From an uncultured Deefgea sp. (lineage in GTDB: Bacteria; Pseudomonadota; Gammaproteobacteria; Burkholderiales; Chitinibacteraceae), in contig NZ_CAMTIA010000028.1 in the NCBI RefSeq assembly GCF_947072475.1, forward strand, positions 1 through 37,471: a stretch of DNA of 37,471 bases, in the 5' to 3' direction. Made by a program: the position numbers and the translations under genes. The notes under the pieces were generated by a model. The model made no database searches. It worked only from the letters and a program-made list of their open reading frames with translations, and had not been told where the DNA came from. Below, piece after piece: positions 25,425 through 33,422 of this stretch; within the stretch, counting starts at the first letter, position 1; each line of letters opens with the position of its first letter.

Positions 25425-25988
25425 ATGCATCAATTTATTCGCTCGGTTCTTTTTGCCTCTCTTGCTGCAACGGCCTTTGCCGCACCCGAGGTCTACACCA
25501 TTGATCCATCGCATACCTTGCCGTCATTTGAAGTCAACCATCTCGGTTACTCAACTCAGCGTGGCTCATTTGATAAAAGCAGCGGCACCATCACGCTCGA
25601 TTTAGCCGCCAAAACTGGCGCGACCAATATCATCATCGACACCACTAGCCTACGCTCAGGTTGGGAAAAACGCGATGCGCATTTAAAAGGCGAAGATTTT
25701 TTTAATACCGAAAAATTCCCAACCATGACCTTCAAAAGCAACGATTTTAAATTTGCTGGCGACAAACTAGTCAGTGTGGTGGGTGAGTTAACTTTATTGG
25801 GCGTGAGTAAACCCGTTACGCTTAAAGTGACCAATTTCAAATGCAGCCCACACCCGATGAGTAAAAAGCCAGCGTGTGGCGCAGATGCAAGCACCACCAT
25901 TAAACGCAGCGACTTTGGCATGAGTGCTTATGTGCCTGCAGTGAGTGACGAAGTCACGCTGCGCATTCAGGTTGAAGCTAGCAAATAA
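25425..25988 (+). CDS. yceI: YceI family periplasmic protein (second copy)
   Basis: 187 aa from the ATG at 25425 (TGGAG upstream). Signal peptide MHQFIRSVLFASLAATAFA. Mature YceI fold: YTIDPSHTLPSFEVNHLGYS, KRDAHLKGEDFFNTEKFPTM, then KCSPHPMSKKPACGADAS, a loop with two cysteines that may form a disulfide and is typical of the classical E. coli YceI branch. This is therefore the closer counterpart of YceI proper. Ligand inferred as a polyisoprenoid. A 100-bp gap follows the first copy, without a terminator. Confidence 0.92.
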   Translation: MHQFIRSVLFASLAATAFAAPEVYTIDPSHTLPSFEVNHLGYSTQRGSFDKSSGTITLDLAAKTGATNIIIDTTSLRSGWEKRDAHLKGEDFFNTEKFPTMTFKSNDFKFAGDKLVSVVGELTLLGVSKPVTLKVTNFKCSPHPMSKKPACGADASTTIKRSDFGMSAYVPAVSDEVTLRIQVEASK

Positions 25989-26015
25989 TTTTTAATTCAC
26001 GATTGCTTTAAACGC

Positions 26016-26045
26016 ATAAAGCCAAGCCCTCGTGCTTGGCTTTAT
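26016..26045 (+). terminator. intrinsic terminator of the yceJ-yceI-yceI unit
   Basis: ATAAAGCCAAGC-cctcgt-GCTTGGCTTTAT: a perfect 12-bp stem 27 bp after the last yceI stop, followed by a T-rich run. Confidence 0.85.
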
Positions 26046-26188
26046 CTTTATGTATTTAAAATGCTATTTATTTTAATAAATTCAACGCCATTTGATAGCA
26101 TGTAGTACAAATCAGTTACACTACATACCATTACTTCATCAATATATTAAATCGAATTCACGTTCGATTTTTAAAGAAATAAATCGTC

Positions 26189-27664
26189 ATGATGGCTGAG
26201 AATATTTTATCTATTGATCTGCAATTGTTCGCACTCAAACAGCAAATCCCAGTGTCATCCAAAGCATTGTTGCAACAAGCACAATCGGTTCAAATTAGCG
26301 CTCAAGCAATTGAATACCAACACGGCATTGCCGAAGCGATTTTATTGCAAGCCCAATTTCATTGGGCCGACATGGATTATGCTGCGGCCAAACACGCCAT
26401 ACGCCAAGCTTTGCGCTACGCCAAACAAAATCATGCCGACGATTTATTAGCCGAGGGGTATCATCTATCCGCCCTGATTCACGTTGCGGATTCAAGCTAT
26501 ACCCTGGCCTTAAGTGCATGGCTTAAATGCCTTAAATTACTTCGCACTTTGCGTATTGAGTCATTACATATTGAAGTGCTGATTGGTTTAGGTAATTTAT
26601 GGGCGCTCGATTTGCAATACGATAAATCGCAAGCGGCACTCAATGAAGCATTAACTCGCGCCAATCAAATTAACGACGCGCAATTAGCCGCCAAAGCGGC
26701 CATTTGTTTAAGTCGTGAACATCTAAAACAAGGTTTATTTGATGAGGCACTGGTGAGCCTCTCGCAAGCAGCGCAACACGTCAGTAAATACACCAATCCA
26801 ACTTGGCATGCCGAAATCTATAATTATCGCGCTCGCGTTTGGTTATCACTGAATCTCACCGATCAAGCGCATGCTGAATGTATTCAAGCATGGGCCCAAA
26901 TTGCGGAACACGACAATCTGGCGTGGGCTCAATGCTTAACGCAAGTGAGTTTGGCGCAAGTGGCCTTGGCTAAAAATAGTGATCCAACGCCACAACTCAA
27001 TCGCGCTAGCGCACTGGCCGAGCATTTTCATTTATATGCATTCTTAAGCCAAATCGCTTTAATCCGTTCGCAATACGCCGAAAAAAAAGAACATTGGGAT
27101 GAAGCTTTAAATCATTTTAAAATACATCGGCAATTAGAATTAGGCGCGCTCGCCCAACAACAGCAATACGGTTTACATAATTTCAATTCATTACCATTAA
27201 TGCAATTGGCCCAAAAAATAGAAAAAGAGCAGCAGTTACTTAAAAATGAAATCAGCATCAAAAAAAACGACGCCTTGAATAAAGTGCTGATTCGTCACTT
27301 TTGGCTAGCCCAATTACAACAACATATCAAAGACAAAGTGGCCGTTGGTTTAATCTTTATTCGTTTTAGTTTGGCAACCAATGTCCATATCCATCAGCAA
27401 CGGCTATTTTTACTCTCGGCCCTCTGTGACGAGTACAGTGTGCTTTGCCATTACGCCAATGGCGTTTACGTCATATTGACGCCCAGCATCAGCCATGCCG
27501 ACCTATTGCAAACACAGCATCACCTTGACCAAATTTTGCAGTTACTCCCGTGGGAAACCGGACCGACGACTACGGCGGCAATGCGGGCTCAAGCACACCA
27601 TACGCTCACCGATGTATTGACCCAAGTTGAGGCCACGCTTTTTTCGGATGCCGCCCTATCATGA
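26189..27664 (+). CDS. TPR-repeat protein with a decayed GGDEF-like C-terminus
   Basis: 491 aa; ATG at 26189 (or the next codon). Residues ~45-320 are tetratricopeptide-like helix pairs (YAAAKHAIRQALRYAK, KSQAALNEALTRANQI, FDEALVSLSQAAQH). A short coiled coil follows (~335-360). Residues ~360-488 line up with the GGDEF domain of the next gene: NDALNKVLIRHFWLAQL against QDPLTKLANRRWLDTHL, and HYANGVYVIL (421-430) where the neighbour has RYGGEEFLLSL. The metal-binding aspartates and GG(D/E)EF are gone, so no cyclase activity is expected. No signal or membrane segment. It overlaps the next gene by 4 bp (ATGA). It is probably a cytoplasmic partner or sensor for it; this is inference. Confidence 0.75.
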   Translation: MMAENILSIDLQLFALKQQIPVSSKALLQQAQSVQISAQAIEYQHGIAEAILLQAQFHWADMDYAAAKHAIRQALRYAKQNHADDLLAEGYHLSALIHVADSSYTLALSAWLKCLKLLRTLRIESLHIEVLIGLGNLWALDLQYDKSQAALNEALTRANQINDAQLAAKAAICLSREHLKQGLFDEALVSLSQAAQHVSKYTNPTWHAEIYNYRARVWLSLNLTDQAHAECIQAWAQIAEHDNLAWAQCLTQVSLAQVALAKNSDPTPQLNRASALAEHFHLYAFLSQIALIRSQYAEKKEHWDEALNHFKIHRQLELGALAQQQQYGLHNFNSLPLMQLAQKIEKEQQLLKNEISIKKNDALNKVLIRHFWLAQLQQHIKDKVAVGLIFIRFSLATNVHIHQQRLFLLSALCDEYSVLCHYANGVYVILTPSISHADLLQTQHHLDQILQLLPWETGPTTTAAMRAQAHHTLTDVLTQVEATLFSDAALS

Positions 27665-29256
27665 ACCATGCCACCTTATTTAGTAGTCAGCTGCAACAAA
27701 TTAGCCACAATTTAGAGCTGCATGCCCCTTTACCTGCCCTGGCCTTGATTCATGAAGTAAATAGCGCCAACCCTCGCGCCAATCCTAAGCAAAAAATTGC
27801 CCTCTTACTGCTCAAAGCCCAAGCCGAAACTGAATTAGGGCAAAGCTATGCCTTAAGCAGCACGCTGAACGAAGCGTTTGATTTGTCGCAAACTGCTGAT
27901 TTGGCTTTAGAGCGCTTACAAATCATGAATCAACTTGCCGATCAAATGTACACGATGGGCAATTATCGGCAGTCGATTCAATTGTGGCTCAACTGCATTG
28001 AACTTGGCTTGGAACTTGGCGATACCACCACTGCAATCGCCGCATTTATTTCGATTGGCGGTATTTTTAATGCCGCCGATGAACATGAACGCGCCTATAA
28101 ACTGCATCTGCAAGCGCTGCAATATTGTCGCAATATTGCCACCCCCTATATTTACTGCACCATTCGGCTGTATCTGGCTGCAGACGCCATGTGGCTTAAG
28201 CGCCCTACCGATACCCTCAGATTACTCGATGAGGCCGACCCGATTATCCAGCAACATCAGTTTCACCACGAACTGGCCGAATCCTATCTTTGGCGCGCAC
28301 AAGCCTTAGTGCAACTGAATCAAACCGACGAGGCCATTCGCTATCTATGCCAAGCCTTAACTTACGCCGAACAAACGCATCACTTCTGGGCGCAAATCAA
28401 GTGTGGGCATCAACTGGGTTTGATCTACACCCAACAACAGCGCCACTCAGAGGCCGAACAATGTTTACTTGAAGCGCAAGCCATCGCCAAAGACAGCGAA
28501 TTTATGCAATTACTGCGCGATTGTTTACTCGCGCTGTCTACCCTTTACGAGCAAATGGGGCAAGCCAAACAAGCCTTATTGGCCTTGCAAGCGGCGCACG
28601 ATTTAGAGCACGGCCTAGCCAAACGCGCGCCGATTTTAGAACTAGAGCCGCGTATTCTCAAGCAGTTAGCGCAGCTAGAAACCCGCTTTAGTTTGGAAAT
28701 TAGTCGCCAAGAAAACCGCCAACTGATCGAAGTACAGGCCCAGCAAAGCCAAAAACTCGATCAATTACGCACCGAAGTCGAGCAAGATCCGCTCACCAAA
28801 CTCGCCAACCGCCGTTGGCTCGACACCCATTTGCCACAGCAATTACGCAGCATTAGCGAGCAAGAACCATTGTCGATTTTATTGTTGGACCTCGACCACT
28901 TTAAAAAAATCAATGACGATTTTTCGCATTTAGTCGGCGATGAGGTATTGCGGGAACTGGGCTTTATTTTGCAACGTGCTTGCCGCGATATTGACACACC
29001 GGTGCGCTATGGCGGAGAGGAATTTTTATTGTCGTTGCGCGGATTAAATTTATTTTCGGCAGCCAAAGTCGCCGAACGTATTCGCCACCAAGTAGAAAAA
29101 CATCCATGGCCAGCCAGCTTGGGTGGGCGCGCTGTGACCATCAGTATTGGCGTAGCGCAAGCGCATCAAGGCGACACGCTCAGCAGCTTAATTGAACGCG
29201 CCGACCAAGCGCTGTATTGCGCCAAAAGCTTAGGTCGTAATCGGATTGAGCTTTAA
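27661..29256 (+). CDS. TPR-GGDEF diguanylate cyclase
   Basis: 531 aa, starting in the ATGA overlap with the preceding TPR gene. Residues ~45-320 hold TPR-like helices, ~335-372 a coiled coil, and ~374-531 a GGDEF domain. That domain has DPLTKLANRRWLD, LLLDLDHFKKINDDFSHLVGDE (409-428), GGEEF (451-455), an intact I-site RDID (442-445) exactly five residues before GGEEF, and the terminal ADQALYCAKSLGRNRI. It should make c-di-GMP and be feedback-inhibited. No membrane segment, so activity is probably governed by protein contacts through the TPRs. The TPR parts of the two adjacent proteins align (AWLKCLKL and LWLNCIEL), pointing to tandem duplication. Confidence 0.88.
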   Translation: MNHATLFSSQLQQISHNLELHAPLPALALIHEVNSANPRANPKQKIALLLLKAQAETELGQSYALSSTLNEAFDLSQTADLALERLQIMNQLADQMYTMGNYRQSIQLWLNCIELGLELGDTTTAIAAFISIGGIFNAADEHERAYKLHLQALQYCRNIATPYIYCTIRLYLAADAMWLKRPTDTLRLLDEADPIIQQHQFHHELAESYLWRAQALVQLNQTDEAIRYLCQALTYAEQTHHFWAQIKCGHQLGLIYTQQQRHSEAEQCLLEAQAIAKDSEFMQLLRDCLLALSTLYEQMGQAKQALLALQAAHDLEHGLAKRAPILELEPRILKQLAQLETRFSLEISRQENRQLIEVQAQQSQKLDQLRTEVEQDPLTKLANRRWLDTHLPQQLRSISEQEPLSILLLDLDHFKKINDDFSHLVGDEVLRELGFILQRACRDIDTPVRYGGEEFLLSLRGLNLFSAAKVAERIRHQVEKHPWPASLGGRAVTISIGVAQAHQGDTLSSLIERADQALYCAKSLGRNRIEL

Positions 29257-29281
29257 AACTGGCCTGCGCTAGCGATCAACA

Positions 29282-30202
29282 TTAATTCACGCCGCGTGCT
29301 AGCCATTGTTTAATGCTAACGTCGTGCATCAAGAAATCAAGCCACCATTTTAATGCATGGCCGACATTATTATTTTGCCACGCAAAACACATCCGAATCG
29401 GCGGGCTCACCTCCGCCACCGCTTTGGCCACCAAGCGCCCATCAGCTAAAGGCGCCGCCGCCAGCGCCAAAGGCAAATAACCACACCCCAGCCCGGCAAT
29501 TTGCGCGTTCACCTTATGCTGCATACTGGGCACGCGTAAAGTTTGCTGTCCTGACAATAAACCTATCGTATACGGCAATAAATGATGCGAAGAATCGGGC
29601 ACCACAATCGCCCGATATTGCTGAATCATACTCGCAGCCAGTGGCTCACTTACGCTGGCTAAAGGGTGACTCGGCGCGACCACAAAAACACTACTGAGCT
29701 CACCCAAGACATGGCTCGATTGCGTTGCCGAATGATTGCCCAAATGACTAATGGCGCCAATCACTAAATCAGCGCGGCGCTCTTGCAATGACTCCCAAGA
29801 TCCACCCAAAGATTCTTCAATAAAACGCAAGCGTGTGCCCGATTGCAAAGCATCAAATTGCGCAATCATCGGCCAAATTAATTCAAACGGCAGCACGGTA
29901 TCCACTGCAATCACCAGCTCGGTTTCCCACCCCGTGGCCACGCGCTTAATACGGCATTCGAGCTCACCGGCCGCCAATAACAAGTGTCGACCTTCATTCA
30001 GTAGCTCAAGCCCTGCCGGCGTTAACTGCGCGCGATGACCGCTGCGATCAAAAATTTCGACGCCCAAATCATCTTCTAATTTTCGCACCATATAGGTGAC
30101 TGCCGAGGGCACGCGATGCACCTCAGCGGCGGCCGCAGCAAAACTGCCGCGCCGGGCAATGGCGTCAAGGATTTCTAGGGCTTCTAAAGAAAGACGCAAC
30201 AT
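29282..30202 (-). CDS. LysR-family transcriptional regulator
   Basis: 306 aa. DNA-binding N-terminus LEALEILDAIARRGSFAAAA, then VPSAVTYMVRKLEDDLGVEIF and RAQLTPAGLELL; the effector-binding domain follows. It is divergent from a pirin gene 108 bp away. The intergenic region contains two 10-bp inverted half-sites TTTGAATGAT and ATCATTCAAA, 64 bp centre to centre, so it probably controls the pirin and itself. The ligand is unknown. Its 3' end is only 25 bp from the convergent TPR-GGDEF gene. Confidence 0.9.
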   Translation of the reverse strand: MLRLSLEALEILDAIARRGSFAAAAAEVHRVPSAVTYMVRKLEDDLGVEIFDRSGHRAQLTPAGLELLNEGRHLLLAAGELECRIKRVATGWETELVIAVDTVLPFELIWPMIAQFDALQSGTRLRFIEESLGGSWESLQERRADLVIGAISHLGNHSATQSSHVLGELSSVFVVAPSHPLASVSEPLAASMIQQYRAIVVPDSSHHLLPYTIGLLSGQQTLRVPSMQHKVNAQIAGLGCGYLPLALAAAPLADGRLVAKAVAEVSPPIRMCFAWQNNNVGHALKWWLDFLMHDVSIKQWLARGVN

Positions 30203-30218
30203 AGTCTTGTTCCAAAAA

Positions 30219-30292
30219 TTTGAATGATATCGTGCTATTTTTTTGCTATCACAGCAGTAAACCTAAGCATATTATGGCATACATCATTCAAA
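30219..30292. promoter_or_regulatory. candidate LysR binding half-sites between lysR and pirin
   Basis: TTTGAATGAT (30219-30228) and its exact complement ATCATTCAAA (30283-30292) flank the divergent promoters. They could be two sites for one LysR tetramer. Assigned by symmetry and position. Confidence 0.45.
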
Positions 30293-30310
30293 ATTAATGA
30301 AGGGCTTAAT

Positions 30311-31009
30311 ATGATTACCTTAAGAAAAGCCACTGAACGCGGTCACGCCAACCATGGTTGGCTCGACTCTCACTTTAGTTTTTCATTTGCCGAATATTAC
30401 GACCCAGCGCATATGCATTATGGCGCACTGCGCGTCATCAACGATGATCGAATTGCACCGGGCATGGGCTTTGGCATGCATCCGCATCAAGACATGGAAA
30501 TTATTACCTATGTGTTATCAGGGGGTATAGCCCACCAAGACAGTATGGGCAATGGCTCGGTGATATTACCCGGCAATGTACAAAGAATGAGCGCCGGTAC
30601 GGGGTTGCGCCATAGTGAATACAACCCCAGTAACGACACTGAAACGCATTTATTACAGATTTGGATTTTGCCCGCACAAAAAGGCGGCGCGCCGTCTTAC
30701 GAAGAAAAAACCTTTAGCGACGCCGATAAACGCGGCCAATTGCGCCTGATCGCCAGCCCAACAGGTGAAGCCGGTTCGGTGACGATTTTACAAGATGTGA
30801 AGCTGTACGCGGGATTGTTTGACGGCGCAGAACACGCCGAAATGCCGATCTTGCCGGGTCGAAAACTCTATCTTCATGTCGCCAAAGGGCAAGTTCAAAT
30901 CAATGGTTTAGTCCTCGACGCGGGCGACGCCATGATGCTCAAACAAGAAGACGCACTCAAAATCCAAAATGGCCAAGCGGCGGAAGTCTTAGTTTTTGAT
31001 GTGTTTTAA
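30311..31009 (+). CDS. yhhW: pirin family protein, YhhW-like
   Basis: 232 aa from the ATG at 30311 (GAAGGG upstream). A bicupin with one metal site: H57 and H59 (MHPHQDMEI), H101 and E103 (LRHSEYN), the same residue numbers as in E. coli YhhW. The opening RKATERGHANHGWLDSH is highly typical. YhhW can open quercetin oxidatively in vitro; the physiological substrate is unknown. It is divergent from a LysR regulator that probably controls it, and convergent with yejE across a 68-bp gap containing a hairpin. Confidence 0.9.
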   Translation: MITLRKATERGHANHGWLDSHFSFSFAEYYDPAHMHYGALRVINDDRIAPGMGFGMHPHQDMEIITYVLSGGIAHQDSMGNGSVILPGNVQRMSAGTGLRHSEYNPSNDTETHLLQIWILPAQKGGAPSYEEKTFSDADKRGQLRLIASPTGEAGSVTILQDVKLYAGLFDGAEHAEMPILPGRKLYLHVAKGQVQINGLVLDAGDAMMLKQEDALKIQNGQAAEVLVFDVF

Positions 31010-31023
31010 TCCATCTGACTGCT

Positions 31024-31063
31024 GGTCACCACCCAAGCTCAGCTTAGGCTTGCTGTGGTGACC
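31024..31063. terminator. hairpin between convergent pirin and yejE genes
   Basis: GGTCACCAC (31024-31032) pairs with GTGGTGACC (31055-31063), and inner CAAGC pairs with GCTTG. There is no long T-run on either side, so termination may be factor-assisted or inefficient. Confidence 0.6.
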
Positions 31064-31077
31064 CGCGTTATCTCAAT

Positions 31078-32109
31078 TCACTTGCTGCGCGGATCAAGTG
31101 CTTGCCTTAGACCTTCACCAATAAACACCAGCAGCAACATCAAGGTCAGCAACACGGCAAAGGTCGACATCGAAATCCACCATGCATCTAAATTGGCCTT
31201 CCCCTGCGCCAACAATTCACCGAGCGACGCGGTTTGTTGGCCCACACCCAGCCCAAGAAAATCTAAACTGGTCAGCGCCAAAATCGCCGCCCCCATTCGA
31301 AACGGCAAAAACGCCAGCACTGGCGTTAAGCTATTGGGTAACACATGGCGACGAATAATTTGCCAATCGCTCAAACCCATACTGCGCGCGGCCAGCACAT
31401 ATTCTCGATTGCGATGACGTAAAAACTCCGCGCGCGTGTAATCGGCCAAGCCCATCCAACCCAATAGCGTCATCAAAATCAGCAATAAGCTCAAACTGGG
31501 CGCAAAAATCGCCGTAAAAATAATTAGCAAATACAGCTCAGGCAATGCCGCCCAAATTTCAGAAATCCGCTGGCCAAATAAATCCACGCGCCCGCCAAAA
31601 TAGCCCTGAATCCCGCCAATCACCACGCCAAGCACCGAGCCGGTTAAGGTCAATGCCAGCGCAAACAATGCCGAAGTGCGAAAGCCATATAATAATCGCG
31701 CCAATAAATCACGCCCTTTATCGTCCGTTCCGAGTAAATTGTCGCGCGACGGCGGCGCTGGATTGGGCGCACTAGCAAAATAATTGAGCGTATCAGCGGC
31801 ATAACGATTTGGCGGAAAGATCGCCCAATTGCCCTCGCTGGCCAATTGCTGCTGCATAAATGGATCAAGATAATCGCTTGGCGTCGGAAAGTCCCCGCCA
31901 AAAGTGGTTTCTGGATAGGTTTTAAACAGCGGAAAATACAGTTGCTGCTGATAACGCACCACGTAAGGCTTGTCGTTAGACACCAGCTCAGCCAGCAAAC
32001 TGATGCCCATTAAAATCCCCAACAGCCATAAACTAACCAGCGCTCGCCGTTGCGATTTAAACCGCCCCCAAGCTCGCGCCCATGGTCCTACTGAATGCAG
32101 CGCGCTCAT
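31078..32109 (-). CDS. yejE: peptide/microcin C ABC transporter permease YejE
   Basis: 343 aa, starting in an ATGA overlap with yejB. It is an inner-membrane permease of the DppC/OppC type, with an N-terminal membrane segment (about 25-40), a long periplasmic loop containing FKTYPETTFGGDFPTPSDY that is diagnostic for YejE, and then five membrane helices. The EAA-like loop reads EFLRHRNREYVLAARSMGLS, contacting the ATPase. In E. coli, YejABEF imports microcin C and peptides. Here the yejF ATPase gene does not follow: the pirin gene comes next, convergent. Confidence 0.93.
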   Translation of the reverse strand: MSALHSVGPWARAWGRFKSQRRALVSLWLLGILMGISLLAELVSNDKPYVVRYQQQLYFPLFKTYPETTFGGDFPTPSDYLDPFMQQQLASEGNWAIFPPNRYAADTLNYFASAPNPAPPSRDNLLGTDDKGRDLLARLLYGFRTSALFALALTLTGSVLGVVIGGIQGYFGGRVDLFGQRISEIWAALPELYLLIIFTAIFAPSLSLLLILMTLLGWMGLADYTRAEFLRHRNREYVLAARSMGLSDWQIIRRHVLPNSLTPVLAFLPFRMGAAILALTSLDFLGLGVGQQTASLGELLAQGKANLDAWWISMSTFAVLLTLMLLLVFIGEGLRQALDPRSK

Positions 32110-33173
32110 GTGTTTGCCCCCACCGCACCAAACTGCACGCGAGGATCAACGACCACATACGCGATATCTGACAGCAAGCGCCCAAGCAAACCCAATAAAG
32201 TAAAGAAATACAGCGTACCCAAGACCACCGGATAATCGCGGCGAATCACCGATTCGTAAGCCAACAGCCCCAAACCATCGAGCGAAAATAGCGTTTCAAT
32301 CAATAAACTGCCGGTAAAAAAAGCACCAATCATCGCCTCCGGCAAGCCCACCACCAAGGGCAGCGCAGCATTACGTAAAATATGTCGCCAAAAAATGCGG
32401 CGCTCAGTCAAACCCTTAGCCCGCGCTGTACTGACATATTGCTGATGGATCTCCTCTAAAAAACTATTTTTGGTCAGCATCGTTAAGCTTGCGAATCCTG
32501 CCACCACCATGGCGGTTACCGGCAAGGCCAAATGCCAGAAAAAATCCATCAGCTGCGCCGACCAAGACATCGTCGCAAAATCATCCGAGGTTAAGCCACG
32601 CAACGGAAATAGCGCCCAAAATGAACCGCCACCGAATAACACCAACAGCACCACCCCCAACACAAAAGAGGGAATCGCATACCCCACCATCAGCATCACC
32701 GTGGTCACCGCATCAAAACGCGAACCATGGCGCAGCGCTTTGGCCACGCCCAGCGGTACCGCAATCAAATAGGTCAGCAGCAAACTGCTAATCCCCAAGC
32801 TCATCGACACCGGCAATTTATCCCAAATCAATTGCGTGACGCTGGCGTGGCGAAACCAGCTGTCGCCCAGATTAAACGTCGCGTAGTTTTTCAGCATTTG
32901 CCAAAATCGCACCGGCGCCGGTTGATCAAAACCATATTGCGCCTTGATTTGGCTGAGCTGCTCCTCGCTTAAACCCCGCGCCGCCTGATAGCTGCTTGAC
33001 GACCCAACCGACGTATTGCCCGCCGCCCCAGCAGCACCGCGCCCTTTAAGCTGATACACCATCTGCTCCACCGGCCCACCGGGAACAAATTGAATGACGA
33101 TAAAACTCACCAACAACACGCCCAGCAAGGTGGGGATCATTAGCAGTAATCGTTTGAGGATGTATTGCAGCAT
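32106..33173 (-). CDS. yejB: peptide/microcin C ABC transporter permease YejB
   Basis: 355 aa from the ATG at 33173; the longer frame to 33263 runs into a repeat region and has no ribosome site. A DppB-type permease: N-terminal MLQYILKRLLLMIPTLLGVL membrane helix, FVPGGPVEQMVYQLKG, then five further helices and the ATPase-contact loop YVSTARAKGLTERRIFWRHI. The poly-glycine/serine linker (AAGAAGNTSVGSSSS) is a YejB trait. It is coupled to yejE by a 4-bp overlap but separated from yejA by 249 bp of hairpin-rich sequence. Confidence 0.93.
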   Translation of the reverse strand: MLQYILKRLLLMIPTLLGVLLVSFIVIQFVPGGPVEQMVYQLKGRGAAGAAGNTSVGSSSSYQAARGLSEEQLSQIKAQYGFDQPAPVRFWQMLKNYATFNLGDSWFRHASVTQLIWDKLPVSMSLGISSLLLTYLIAVPLGVAKALRHGSRFDAVTTVMLMVGYAIPSFVLGVVLLVLFGGGSFWALFPLRGLTSDDFATMSWSAQLMDFFWHLALPVTAMVVAGFASLTMLTKNSFLEEIHQQYVSTARAKGLTERRIFWRHILRNAALPLVVGLPEAMIGAFFTGSLLIETLFSLDGLGLLAYESVIRRDYPVVLGTLYFFTLLGLLGRLLSDIAYVVVDPRVQFGAVGANT

Positions 33174-33422
33174 GGAAAACCTTCGAAAGTAGGATCGGTG
33201 GAGCGAAGCGATACCCATCAACGTGAGCAATAATGGGTATCGCCGAAATACGGCTAAGCCCATCTACGCGCTTAAAAATCTAAACTAGTACCCATGCTCC
33301 GCATTAAACCGAGCGAGCGCCCGTCAGTGCGGGGAGACCGGCGCACAGGAACCGGAATGTACACAAGGTACATGAGGATTCCGAGCACCGCCCGACCCGT
33401 AATCACGGGATGCGCAGCCTGT
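33174..33422. repeat. hairpin-rich intergenic repeats between yejA and yejB
   Basis: Two blocks. First, an 11-bp perfect hairpin GCGATACCCAT/ATGGGTATCGC (33208-33218 with 33233-33243). Second, a compact array: GCGCC/GGCGC (33317-33321, 33340-33344), ATGTAC-acaag-GTACAT (33357-33373) enclosed by CGGAAT/ATTCCG (33353-33358, 33378-33383), and CCCGT-aatc-ACGGG (33396-33409). The style recalls dispersed intergenic repeats of Neisseriales chromosomes, but no second copy is in this window. It interrupts the operon and may lower yejBE relative to yejA. Confidence 0.55.
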
